In this document: one piece after another, positions 40,280-50,907 of the stretch | How positions within the stretch are numbered: the first letter of the stretch is position 1 | How the letters are laid out: every line of letters begins with the position of its first letter | DNA from: Azolla caroliniana | Lineage: Eukaryota; Polypodiophyta | NCBI GenBank assembly: GCA_043228905.1 | Contig: JBHGNT010000018.1 | Span: forward strand, 11,036,001-11,100,000 | Length of the DNA stretch: 64,000 bases | Reading direction: 5' to 3' | The notes under the pieces: generated by a model | The model's input: the letters and a program-made list of their open reading frames with translations, nothing else | Told to the model about the DNA's origin: nothing | Database searches by the model: none | Position numbers and translations under genes: made by a program

Positions 40280-42328
40280 CTATATGATTTCTTCGTCTTT
40301 TCGCATATTTTGGTCTCTTACTTCTGCCGCATTCTGTTCATTGGCCTCCTTGATCCATTGCGCCGCTTGTTTTCTGATTGCCTCCTGGGCTTCCCACTCG
40401 GCGGTCTTTCCCTTTGACCGGGTTGTGACCTGCTGTACTTCTGTTATTTCGGTTGTAACCATGTTGACTTCCGGCTGCTTGTCATTGGTTTTGCTTGGGC
40501 ATTGGTTACTATAGTGGCCTTCCTTACGGCAATAATAATAGTACACCTTGTGATTGTTGCTCGTTTCTCCTTTGTCCCCGGTTTGGAGGGTGGGTATGCT
40601 TCGGCGGTCGTCTTCGGTTTTTCGGTTATCCAGTACCGATACCGGGTTGTCATTCCTCGCTGCCTCCCGACGTTCCTCTCTTCGGAAAAATCCACGCTTC
40701 TAATTCCGTCAGAAATTTCGGTTCCCTTGTCGCCTCTCTTCTCTGCGTCGTTCGTATTCCGGGGATTCTTCTCGGTCATACCGGTCCCGGGGGTAGCTAT
40801 CTCTGCGTTTATCCTCTCAGTCATAGTTATCGCGTCTTCTATCAGCGTATCTGTTACCGCGTTCGCGTTGGTAGCGGTCGTCTCTCCGGAATCGATCCTC
40901 GTCTGGGTTCTGATTGCGCGGTTCTATGTGTCGAACCGGTGCTGCCTGCCGATTTAACAGGTTATATTCGCATCGGTCCGTTGTATGGGCTCAAGAGTTG
41001 CAGATCATACATTGTGTCCGCAGGGTGCAGTCTACTGTTGAGTGGCCCGAATTTAGGCATGTTGTGCATTGTAAGGCCTGTTGGAACCTCAGGTCTTCCT
41101 CCTTCGGGAGTGCCCGGTGTAACATCCCCATCGACAAGAGGGGGCTAGTCTTGTCCATTTCTAAAACCCGATCAATAACTTGGTCCATTGTGCTGGTGTG
41201 GAAATCAAGGACTCCGCACATTGTTTGAAGTGGCTCTTTCAGCGCGGCCAAAAAGACGGCTTTGGCTTCGTCTTCGGGTGGTGCTCTCGTCAGTTGGCTG
41301 TGCAGGGTCTGAAACCGAATGACGAATTGTGGCACAGTCTCGGTCTCTTCCTGCCGGGTGGTGTAGAACTGCCCGACCAATTCCCTTTGCTCAACTTGTG
41401 TGTGAAAAAGCCTGAGGAATCTGGCCTTCAAGGCATCGAATGTGGCAAAGCTGCCCGGTAAGTGCTTTGCGTGCCATCGGGCCGCCGGTCCTTCTAAGGT
41501 CATGTCGAATTCGGCGACTTTGGATCGTTTGGCTTCGGGCTCCGTCAGTCTTTGGGAGACATGGTTGGCTTCCCATGTTTGGAGGAATGCGTACACGTGT
41601 GCCTCCACGTCGGGCTCATCCCGGTACTTTGGGTATGGGTACGACATCGTGTCGTCCAACTGACTCTCCTGCCTTCTCCGCTCTCTGTCCGCTGTTGGCG
41701 TCGGTGTGAGAACCTTTGGTTCCTCCGCGGTTGGTGCCGGTATCCGCTCCTTCAGTTCCTCCGCGGGTGTCGCCGGTGTCCGGTCCTTTGGTTCCTCCGA
41801 GGGTGTTGTCGGTATCCGCTCCTTCGGTTCCTTCGCGGGTGTTGTCGGTATCCGTTCCTTCGGTTCCTTCACGGGTGTTGTCGGTATCCGGTCAGCCTCC
41901 CTCGGCGATTGCCGGTCACCGAACTCCAAGGTTATTTCTTCCTCTGGCTCCGGTGTTACTGAGTCTTCCGACCCCTCTTCCCCCGGGTCATTTGGTGTGT
42001 CGTGGCTGCTTTTATACCGGGACGAAACGCTTCCGTCGCTTTCCGACTCCGCCTCAAGTGTTGCGAATGCTTCCGAGTCCCCATCGCCCCCGGCGAGCGT
42101 CTGTAGTATCATTTCCGCCTCTTGCAGGCTTGTTATGCTACTGCCTTCATCGGGGATTTGCAGAACCCGGAACTGCAGTGCTTCTTCTGCGACTCTCCGA
42201 AGAGTTTTGGAGAATGACCGATCCCGCCAGATCTCGTCGACGGCTTGCTGCAGGGCTTCCCGTCGTTGCTCGCGTTCGGTGTATCGTCTCCCTCGTTCGG
42301 TGATGTGGTCGTCGTTTGGTCTAGACAT
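40280..42328 (-). pseudogene. gypsy E gag with Pro-rich tandem repeats and zinc knuckles
   Basis: The ATG at 42328 (MSRPNDDHITERGRR) is chosen because C has the same start (MTRPTDDPVTER) and upstream is PBS and LTR. Acidic N-terminus, then five 14-residue repeats of the type KERIPTTPAKEP (41712-41895), then the capsid-like domain: MSYPYPKYRDEPDVEAHVYA, EFDMTLEGPAARWHAKH, VPQFVIRFQTLHSQL. A first Cys-rich stretch CTTCLNSGHSTVDC is followed by CMICNS and a stop at 40991 (TGA; C has no stop here). Another frame holds the second knuckle CRKEGHYSNQC (40280-40546). The middle part 40550-40990 is frame-shifted and Arg/Tyr-rich. Non-functional. Confidence 0.87.
41712..41895 (-). repeat. 42-bp coding repeats in gypsy E gag
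   Basis: About five in-phase 42-bp units encoding (K/E)ERIPTTPAKEPK variants. C gag has a looser Pro/Glu-rich series (RPPTPEVEPATPKEDRQ) at the corresponding place. Confidence 0.85.
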
Positions 42329-42379
42329 CCATCCCCCGTTGTCCTCTGCACTTTGCAGGAATCGTCGTCGCCAAAATAG

Positions 42380-42744
42380 TGTTGTCTGCCTGGCCGGACT
42401 AGCCTCAACACAGGTGTCTATCCGACACTTCTCCAAAGGGGTGGTAAGGATTGGATGCTAGGTTACACGCGTAAGATAATTACAATTAAGCACAGACGGT
42501 AAACAATACGAAGATACAGATAAACACGCAATAATTACTTTTGTATTACTTCCGTCAAACCCTTTACAATTCATCGGATCCTTTTATAGGCATCCGGCAA
42601 GGTTACAATCGGTGCGCTTAGGCAACCGACATCCGAATTGGTCCGGATCCGTCCCTCCGAATAATAATTCTACTATCATTTACTTCCTATTATCCGATCC
42701 GACTCCGCCTTCCCACTTGTCCTTGCTCTTCTGACCGGCCAACA
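42380..42744 (-). repeat. 5' LTR of gypsy E
   Basis: 365 bp, TGTTGTCTGCC to CGGCCAACA, with a minus-strand TATAAAAG at 42581-42588. The likely primer site (minus strand) is TTTTGGCGACGACGATTCC in 42361-42379. Confidence 0.93.
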
Positions 42745-42749
42745 GTAAA

Positions 42750-42880
42750 TAGTAGAGAGGGCACTTGCCCTAGCTTAGTTGGTATATAAACCAACACATG
42801 GTAACTCAGTGATCGTTGGATGTTTTATGCTTTGATGTAATTTTGGTTAACATACAGTTTGTCTATCTCTGTCGTAAGAG

Positions 42881-42916
<36 letters not shown>

Positions 42917-42988
42917 GTCTTGAGACACACACACACACACTCATCTTCTGCCGCATTACAACCACTCTTGCCTCCTCATTTCTTTACA
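42750..42988 (+). repeat. 5' LTR of copia D, second part
   Basis: Continues 33139-33213 after gypsy E. It holds a (CT)n run (42886-42919) and an (AC)n run (42926-42941). The A-box-like TAGCTTAGTTGGTATA near 42773 is part of the LTR and is also in the 3' copy. Confidence 0.92.
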
Positions 42989-43000
42989 TGGTATCAGAGC
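42989..43000 (+). promoter_or_regulatory. primer binding site of copia D (initiator Met tRNA)
   Basis: TGGTATCAGAGC directly after the LTR end TTTACA. Confidence 0.93.
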
Positions 43001-43072
43001 GTGTGGTTTCCTAATCAAGCTTTTTCAACTGTGTTGTGGTGCACACCGATGATCAACCGATGATCAACTCAA

Positions 43073-43525
43073 ATGGGAAGCGCTCTTCGTACCGAGAAGC
43101 TCGACAGAATGAACTTTGCATCTTGGGAATACAAGATGCATCAATATCTTGTCGAACAAGGCTACTGGAGCTACATCGAAGGAGCTCATGAATCACACCC
43201 CAACCCAACACACGCCGACTATCCTGCTTAGGAGCAGGCCGCAAGCCGTGTGTTGTATTGCCTTGCATCATGCGTTCATGATCACATGCTTGGCTACATT
43301 TGAGAGGCAAAAACACCGAAGCAGGCATGGGAAAATCTCAAGAAGATTTTTGTAGCCAACACGGCCGCACGAAGGCTCCAACTTCGACAAGAGCTGAACA
43401 ATCTTCAACAAAGGGACATGTCAATCGGCCACTACACCTTAAAGATCAAGGATTTGTGTGATGCCCTTGGATCGATCAATGTTAGCATTAATGATGAAGA
43501 AATGGTGCATATATGTCTCGGTGGC
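43073..43525 (+). pseudogene. copia D gag, N-terminal part
   Basis: Start at 43073 (MGSALRTEKLDRMNFASWEY), the same N-terminus as G and B. TAG at 43228-43230 replaces a Trp codon (PA-stop-EQAASRVLYC) and TGA near 43301 an Arg codon. The frame otherwise continues through RQELNNLQQRDMSIGHYTL to MVHICLGG, where gypsy C has inserted. It resumes at 59884 (LAPRFGVIRSVVLARENPP). Confidence 0.9.
43521..43525. repeat. target-site duplication of gypsy C, left copy
   Basis: GTGGC, repeated at 59879-59883; joining across it restores copia gag. Confidence 0.93.
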
Positions 43526-43960
43526 TGTTACCCGGCCGACAAGAAGGCTTAAGGATGTCCAAACCAGAGTGTGAAAGGAATAGTTATTTGGGAACTGTTG
43601 TAATTATTTTATTAATATGGACGGACGGACCGGAATCGGTATGCCAATCCGGATCCGGACCGATTCCGAATAGGTGCCGGTTGGCACCGTTTTGTACTTC
43701 GCACCGGAGACCTATATAAAGGCCCGGTTACATTGTAATTGACAGCGGATAATTAATAGAACTCATTGCCTTAACCTTTTAGTATTGATTACCATTCTGT
43801 ACTCATTGTTATATCTTACGCGTGTAATGACGAATTGCTAAGTAACCAATTAAGGTCTAATTAAGCATTGTGTCGTAAGTCATCTTGCCGTAACACCCTT
43901 TGGTGAAGTGTCTTAAATGGACACCCTGTGTTAGGCTGTTGTCCGGCCCTACGATTAACA
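43526..43960 (+). repeat. 5' LTR of gypsy C
   Basis: 435 bp, TGTTACCCGG to GATTAACA, TATA box TATATAAA at 43713-43720. Followed by the primer site candidate TTTTTGGCGACCACGATTCC (43965-43984). Confidence 0.93.
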
Positions 43961-43964
43961 CAGT

Positions 43965-43984
43965 TTTTGGCGACCACGATTCCT
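43965..43984 (+). promoter_or_regulatory. probable primer binding site of gypsy C
   Basis: TTTTTGGCGACCACGATTCC, near the LTR end; E has the same block with one change. The TGGCGAC core fits a tRNA 3' end (CCA), but I cannot name the tRNA with certainty. Confidence 0.55.
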
Positions 43985-44015
43985 GCACAATCGCAGTGAA
44001 CAGCGGCGGGAATGG

Positions 44016-46052
44016 ATGACTAGGCCAACAGACGACCCGGTTACGGAGAGAGCACGAAGACTTGCTGAGCGGCGAAGGCAGCGAGAGGCTTTCCAGCAAG
44101 CGGCGGAAGAAATCCGATTGGATTGATCATTTTCCAAAGTGATCCAGAAAGTGGCGGAAGAGTCGCTCCATCTGCAACAAAACACTTACCCGGACGAAGG
44201 AAGCAGCTTAAGCAGCCTCCGGGAAGCGGAATCCCTTCTCCAAGCTTTGGCCGGAAGAGACGGCGAATCCGAAGCATTTTCGGCGCTGGAATCGGATTCG
44301 GAAGGGGGTTACAGCGTGCACACGAACTATCGCAATAGTAACGACACCCTAGGAGGACCGGAGGACGAGGAGTTGGATACATTACCGACACCGGAACCAG
44401 AATTGTCAGACCGGGAACCTCCGGCACTAAACGTGGAGCAACCTCCGGAGACGGAAGAAGACAGAGAAAGACCTCCGACACCAGAAGTCGAGCCGGCAAC
44501 ACCAAAGGAAGACCGGCAAAGACCTCCGACGCCGAGGAACAACACGAAAGACCACCGACACCGCCAGCCTGCGTACCAACACTGGACGATGACATGTCGT
44601 TCCAGTACTCCAAGTATAGGGATGACCCGGACGCGGAGGCTCATGTTTATGCGTTTCAACAAACATGGGAGGCGAACCATGTGTCACAACGGTTAACTAC
44701 GGCCGAAGAGGAACAATCTAAGATAGCCGAATTCGGCGTGACATTGGAAGGACCGGCCGCCAGATGGCACCAGACGCAGGACCCCAGAACCATCACCACC
44801 TTTGCGGACCTGAAAGATAAATTCTTGCACTTCTTTCAGAAGGAGGTGGACTAGAGAGAAATGGTGGGCCTATTTTATACCATCCGGCAAGACCCTGGGG
44901 AGAGCATTCCACAGTTTGTCATCCGGTTTCAACGGATGCACAATCAGCTTACCCGAACACCTCCGGAGGAAGAAACATGGGCCATATTCTTAGCCGCGCT
45001 CCGGGAACCTCTACGAACGGTATGCACGGTCATCGACTTTCGCACAAGCACCGTCAACCAGGTCATCTCGACCGGGTTAGAGAAATGGAGAAAACGAGCT
45101 CTTGGGTAACAATGGGAGCCCTCCAATGAGCGTTACCAACCGATGAGGATCTCCGGTTCCGGCAAGCAATCCAATGCACGACCTGCTTGAATTCCGGACA
45201 CTCGGCACTGGAGTGCACCATGCAGACGCACTGCTTACTCTGCCAATCTACGAGCCACACGATGGACCGGTGTGAATATAACTTATTGAATCGGCAAGCA
45301 CCACCAGTTCGGCAAATCGAGCCACGTAGTAGCCGAGACGAAGAAGATGAACACTGGCGGCGAGAGGAGCAATATCGACCGGCACAGGATGTCTGGTACG
45401 ACAATCGACGAGACAACTATGATCGGTACGAGAGATATGACAGGTACCGAGATTACAATGGACAGTACGAGCATTACAACCGGGATCACTCCCTCGGGTA
45501 TCACCAACGACGGGAAGATTACGGGAGATATGACGACCAACCCCGTCAAGGGTACCGCAATAGAAAGAACTTTAATAAAAAACGACATTTCAAAAAAGGG
45601 AGCCACCCACGTGAACCGGAACAAGGCTCCTCAAGCAGCCAACCAGACCAAAGCCCAGCGGTTACCACAGGTTCTCCACCGGGTACAGGAAACAATGCCG
45701 ATTCCAGCAATACCCGTAAAGCATATTGCTATTATTGCAGGCAAGAAGGGCATTATAGTAATCAATGTCCGGCAAAGAGCTATGACAAGTGACCGACAGT
45801 AAACATGGTAGTTGCCGAAGTCGCAGACCTGCAGCAAGTTACCACAAGGTCGAAGGGCAAGGCGACGGAATGGGAGACACAAGAGGCCATCCGGAAGCAG
45901 GCAACGGAATGGGTGAAAAAGGCAAATGAGCGAAACGTAGCAGAACTTGCGCAGCAAAAGGAGAACACCGAAGAGCTCGCCGGCGGCAGTCAGACCAAAA
46001 TGCGACATGGCAGGCATTGCAGGAGTGCCAAATCACACTGCCATTAGGACGG
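44016..46052 (+). pseudogene. gypsy C gag, interrupted by solo LTR
   Basis: ATG at 44016 (MTRPTDDPVTERARR). A TGA near 44127 stands where E has Arg (RLD-stop-SFSK). The N-terminus is acidic and Pro-rich; a frameshift near 44550-44590 leads to the capsid-like domain MSFQYSKYRDDPDAEAHVYA, TLEGPAARWH and PQFVIRFQRMHNQL. Stop at 44852-44854; shift near 45110. Cys motifs: CLNSGHSALEC, CLLCQSTSHTMDRC, then a Tyr/Arg/Asp-rich stretch and CYYCRQEGHYSNQC (from 45723). A Lys/Glu-rich segment leads to TLPLG, where the solo LTR enters at 46053. Dead. Confidence 0.87.
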
Positions 46053-46165
46053 TGTCGTAGTGTATTTCGTTCACTACGTGAAAAAGTAAAAATAATATAA
46101 CCGATTTAATTACATATAAATAAATAAAATAAGAATATCAAGATATTTATCACGTGCATAGGGCA

Positions 46166-46219
46166 GAATTCGAACCCTGTACCTCCACGTAGCCAAACCT
46201 CAACTTTACCATTATGCTA
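46166..46219 (-). other. tRNA-like A/B-box module in the solo LTR
   Basis: Minus strand: A-box-like TAGCATAATGGTAAAG (46204-46219) and B-box-like GGTTCGAATTC (46166-46176), 27 bases apart. It is the better-kept copy of the module at 2799-2851. Confidence 0.55.
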
Positions 46220-46578
46220 CCTTATCTTTAATGTTCTACAAATTGATTTAATAACTATAAGTGCTTTATTTGCGCCTACCTTTATTAAAAGGTAAATCAT
46301 GTATTTTTAGAGTGCGTGAATATTTTATAGAAAAATGCAAGCAACTAAAAAGTGACTCATGCACATCTAGCGTGCATGAGCACTATATTTAGCAAATAAA
46401 AGCAAGGATTAGAAAAGCATCACATGCACATTTAGTGTGCATGAACATATTAGAAAAAAGCATGTAGCTATGCTTAGTCTCTCCCATCACTATATAAGGA
46501 TGGGGAGCACAATGTAATAGGTGTGTGAAATATTTGGAAATTGGATATATTTCCGAAAACACCAACCGATTAATATAA

Positions 46579-46712
46579 TCATGGGATTCACGAAAATAAT
46601 ATAATCTATACTTGTGGGATTCACAAGTTTCTTATATCTTTCTTTCAATCTAAATACATATTCTTATCTAAATATTGATTAATCGAATACAATACACTCG
46701 TGGGATTCACGA
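46579..46712 (+). other. three tandem hairpins in the R/U5 region of the solo LTR
   Basis: TCATG-ggatt-CACGA (46579-46593, one mispair), ACTTGTG-ggatt-CACAAGT (46610-46628, 7-bp stem) and TCGTG-ggatt-CACGA (46698-46712). All share the loop GGATT. The middle stem differs from its counterpart at 3249-3267 by a paired C-G to T-A exchange. Confidence 0.68.
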
Positions 46713-46815
46713 AATTTCTATCTCTCTTTCTAATAATTTCTTCTTTCTCCTAGTCCAAAACCCCAGTGGTTCCCACCCGACTCACACAAACGATCTGGAG
46801 CCGAAAGGCACGACA

Positions 46816-49800
46816 ACGGCTCATGCAACTAGTGCCCAGATTCACAAAAGGACTAAAGACAGGCATGACGACAGGAGAAACACCACCGGCACCAACATTC
46901 TTCTCAAATCCGGAGGAGGGACCGACGGTGGTAGACACAAACAGTTCGGCGATCACAGCCATCGTGAAGGGAAAGGAGTTACCTGGAACAGTAATAGATG
47001 GAGGATCCGACGTCAATGTGATTAGCCTCCAAACATGCACAACCTTGGGAATCCAAGAGTGGGAACCATGCCCGTTCTGGCTACGGATGGCGGATACAAG
47101 CTTAGTGCGACCGACCGGCTTGATACGAGATTTGGAAGTAACAATCGGCGGCCACATATTTCGCATCTCGGCAGTAGTGCTACAATTACAGGCACAAGGA
47201 GCTTACCTGCTATTCTTGGGGAGGGCGTGGCTAAAAACGGTGCACATTAAACAAAACTGGAGGAAGAATATAATCACCTTCCGGCAGGGAAAAGCAAAAG
47301 TACGGGTACCGACACAACCACAGACAGGTACCGGGAAGAAATTGACACCCCTATATGCCGAATGTGTCAATATGCTGGACGGATTAGCAGACGAAGAGGT
47401 GGATCAATACTTGCAAGATAATCCGAAGATAGTACCTCTGTTTGACGTAGCTGAAGTCATATCACCATACATACTGCCACCGGACGGAGCGGACGAAGAA
47501 CCAAATAAAGAAGTGATCTGGGAGCTACGGCAAGCACAAGAAGCGCTGGAACGAGAAATGCCCGTATCACAATGGGTTAAAGCATCCCAACTAGAGGAGG
47601 TAAATCTAGGAGCTACGGAAGAGGCGAGACCGGTGCAGATAGCCAAGGAAATGACTATGGAGAACAGAACGGCAATGATTACACTTCTCAAAGAGTTTAG
47701 GGACGTGTTTGCATGGTCCTACGAGGATATGAGAGGGCTCAATCCTCAGCTATATCAGCATTAGATACATTTGAGCAACGACGCCAAACCGGTAGCACAA
47801 CGACGGTACCAGATGAATCCAAACTATGCCGCCAAAGTCAAGGAGGAAATCGACAAGCTGCTGAGGGTTGACTTTATCCGTCTCGTAAAGAAATCTACAT
47901 GGCTGAGCCCGATAGTAGTCGTACCAAAGAAAAACAGCAAAATTAGAGTATGTGTCGACTACCGGAAGCTTAATGCGGCGACGGTAACAGATGCATTCCC
48001 ACACCCATTTACGGATGGAGTTTTGGACGCAGTCGCCGGCCATGAGGTATACAGTTTTTTAGATGGATTCAACGGATACAACCAGATCCGGATGCACCCC
48101 GATGACCAGGAGAAAACGGCTTTTGTCACTGAATGGGGAGTGTTTGTTGCCGTAGTGATGATGTTCAGACTAAAAACGGCGCCGGCAACGTTCTAGAGGA
48201 TCATCATGGAAATATTCGGAGAATTCATACCGGCATTCATGCAGGTGTTCCTCAACAACTTCGCCGTTTACAACCGGGAAGGAGACCACCTTCAACACCT
48301 CCGACTGTGTCTGGAAAAGTGTAGGGCTTACCGGCTAAGCCTGAATCCGGCGAACTGTGTATTCGGCGTGTCCAACAGAACGCTACTGGGGCACATTGTG
48401 AGCAAGGAGGGCATCGCCATGGATCCGGACAAAGTAAAAGCAATCCTGGAGGCACCGGCACCAACAACAACAAAGGCATTGAGCCGTTTCTTAGGCCAAA
48501 TCCGTTGGCATAGCCGAATGCTCCGGTATTTGGCGGACCTAGCTACACCACTGCATGTTGCGGTACACCGAACACTGTTCCAGTGGACCGACACCGAAGA
48601 CAAGGCGTACCGGGCACTCAAAGTTCTATTGTCACAAGCACCGATAGTGCAACCCCCAGATTGGGCGAAGGAATTTCATGTGTTCGTGGATGCGTCCGAC
48701 ATTGCAATCGGGAGTGCGCTGATGCAACTTACGGAGCCAAGATTGTACCGGCCCGTATATTACGCAAGCCGAAAGTTATCCCAAGCCGAACGAAATTATT
48801 CCACCACGGAAAGGGAAGCTTTAGGCATGATCTACAACGTAACAAAAATCAGGCATTATTTATTGGGAAGAAAGTTTTCCTTCCATGTAGATCATTCAAC
48901 ACTCCTCTACCTAGTGTCCAGAGCATCACTTACCGGTAGGTTGGCCCGGTGGACTTTGCTATTACAGGAATTCGAATTCGAGATATTCCACCGACCTGGG
49001 GTACAGCATGCGGTAGCAAATTATTTAAGCCAGTTAGATGCCGGCGAAACCGGCGACGGAGTACCGGACGAGTTTCCGGATGCTGAGCTATTTCGAGTCA
49101 CCGCGGAAACAGTAACAGATGAAACGATGGCACCAGAAGATAAGTGGCTAACAAATATGCACCAATTTCTGAGCACCGGATTGCCTCCGGAGGAGATGAA
49201 CCAGGACGAGAGGAAACGCCTAGCGGTACAAAGCCGGCACTTTTGTTTATTACGGGACACGCTATACCACAAAGGTGCGGATGGTATATGGCGACGAGCG
49301 GTGCGCAGTGACGAGAAAGAGGTAATACTACGGGAAGCACGTTGCGGAGTCACTGGAGGCCATTATGTCGGGGATGCTACGGCAAGGAAGATATGGCAAA
49401 GTGGCCTATGGTGGCCGACTACATTGAAAGACGCAGTCCGGTACGCGAAAGAGTGTGACCTATGCCAGTGAATGCGCCAGCCAACGGAACAAGCTAGGAT
49501 GCCGCACCAGCCAGTACTACCGCTAGAACCATTTCAGAAATGGGGACTGGATTTTGTCATACCATTTAAACGTCCGGCAATGAGAACTGGCAACCGGTAT
49601 GTGATCGTCGCGACGGACTACTGCACTAAATGGGTGGAAGCCAAAGCCCTACGAGACAACACTGCGACGTCGACGGCAAAATTCTTATACGAATACATTT
49701 GGTGCCTGTACGGATGCCCCATAGAGCTGATAAGCGACCAAGGAGGGCACTTTCTTGGACAGGTAGTGGAGAGCTTGACATCATTCTATGCGGTAGTACA

Positions 49801-50368
49801 TAAACGGAGCACCCCATACTACCCACAACCCAATGGATTAGCTGAGTCAACAAACAAAACGCTACAGAATATCCTGCGCAACATCGTCAATGAGAATCAG
49901 ACAGATTGGGACACGAAGCTGCACAGTGCGCTCTGGGCTTACCGGACAACGTACAAAACAACCATCCGAACAACGCCGTTCCGGTTAACATTCGGATTAG
50001 AGGCAGTCATGCCAGTCAAGTTCCAAGTACCGAGCTTACGGATTCAGATTCGGGAACGACTTAATGAAAAGGAATCGGAGGCAATTCAGTTAAAGGCTCT
50101 GTGTGAACTAGAAGAACACCGATTGGCAAGCATCATGCACCTGGAATTGGAACAACGGTGATGGAAAGCGTTTGTAGATCAGCACTAGAAGGGAAATGAA
50201 AAGATGTTCGAAATCGGCACGTATTGGATCGGACCGTATTGGATCACACGCGGGTTGAATGGGTCTTACCAGTTAGGGACACTTGGCGGCGAGGTGCTGG
50301 GTAAATGGGTCAACGGATTTAGACTAAAGCCATACAAAGGACCTATGCCCAAGAACCCATTTGAATGA
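46816..50368 (+). pseudogene. gypsy C protease, RT, RNase H and integrase
   Basis: Protease: TVIDGGSDVNVISLQTC, catalytic Asp kept (46997-46999). Stops by C-to-T change: 47762 (Q), 48194 (Q), 49469 (R) and 50159 (R), judged against E. RT: VCVDYRKLNAATVTDAF; the catalytic motif is FLNN (AAC AAC at 48254-48259) where E has FLDD, so RT is dead. RNase H: FHVFVDASDIAIGS, LLLQEFEFEIFHRPGV. Integrase: CDLCQ, then DFVIPF, SDQGGHF and LAESTNK, triad kept. C-terminal module YWIGPYWITRGLNGSYQ, ending PKNPFE and a stop at 50366-50368. Confidence 0.92.
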
Positions 50369-50907
50369 AGGGTCGACACTAAATCGGACGCCGGCAGGCC
50401 AACCAAGACGGCAAACCGTTAAGAGGCTGACAAGGTGCGCGTTTCGGGTAAGGGTCCGACAAGACCGAAGAAGAATTAACCACATAATTAATATTTAAAA
50501 AATAATAATAAATTAATAATAATAATAATAATAAATTGAAACGAATCAAAGAAATCATGGAAAGGAGTGGTGGGAACGGTCATGCAAACGAGGAGTAAAG
50601 AGGCACTTCGAAAAGGTACGAGGAGGCTATGAATAAGGCCTTAAACCACCGCCACATGGCACGTAATGCTATTATAGTACACGACCTACACACGCGTAGC
50701 CTCGAAAAAGGCGCCAAGATGCAGAGAGAAAAACCCCCACGCATCGAGACCTTCTCCTTTCGCGAACCAAGGAGAACAGACGCAAACAGACGCGTGAAGA
50801 TTAATCGAAGAGAGCTCGTGCACAGAGAACCCCCTCACTCAGAACTTTCTCTCTCACACTCTCTCCACCGTCAAACCTCACCATTGCTCTCCGACCTCGA
50901 CGCAGAG
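50369..50907 (+). other. spacer between pol and post-integrase ORF in gypsy C
   Basis: About 540 bases with no convincing gene. It contains an (AAT)n run (50504-50536) and a CT-rich stretch (50836-50884) before the next ATG, which could serve as leader or splice acceptor region for a downstream ORF (inference). E lacks this spacer. Confidence 0.6.

Larger units (their letters stand above)
33214..42744 (-). mobile_element. Ty3/gypsy element E with post-integrase ORF
   Basis: 9531 bp, minus strand, LTRs 33214-33603 and 42380-42744, TSD GTAAA (33209-33213 and 42745-42749). Order: gag, protease, RT, RNase H, integrase, then a 967-codon coiled-coil ORF. The same layout in C points to one family. 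RNase H and integrase wording is nearest to the Athila/Tat side of Ty3/gypsy, which also carries extra 3' ORFs (inference). Confidence 0.95.
46053..46815 (+). repeat. solo LTR of the element A family inside gypsy C
   Basis: 763 bp, TGTCGTAGTG to GGCACGACA, flanked by ACGG (46049-46052 and 46816-46819). Removing it restores the reading L-G-R-L-M-Q-L-V of C, which matches E. It contains a terminal hairpin (46056-46078), an antisense tRNA-like module (46166-46219), the CTCATGCAC hairpin (46356-46380), TATA (46491-46498) and three small stem-loops (46579-46712). No internal sequence remains, so it arose by LTR-LTR recombination. Confidence 0.93.

Noticed and set aside
41706-42461. 251-codon plus-strand frame opposite gypsy E gag
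   Set aside because: Antisense shadow of a GC-rich, repeat-containing gag. It has no recognisable domain and its Ser/Val-rich repeats mirror the 42-bp gag repeats.
42773-42800. tRNA-like module in the copia D LTR
   Set aside because: There is an A-box-like TAGCTTAGTTGGTATA but no B box at the right distance.
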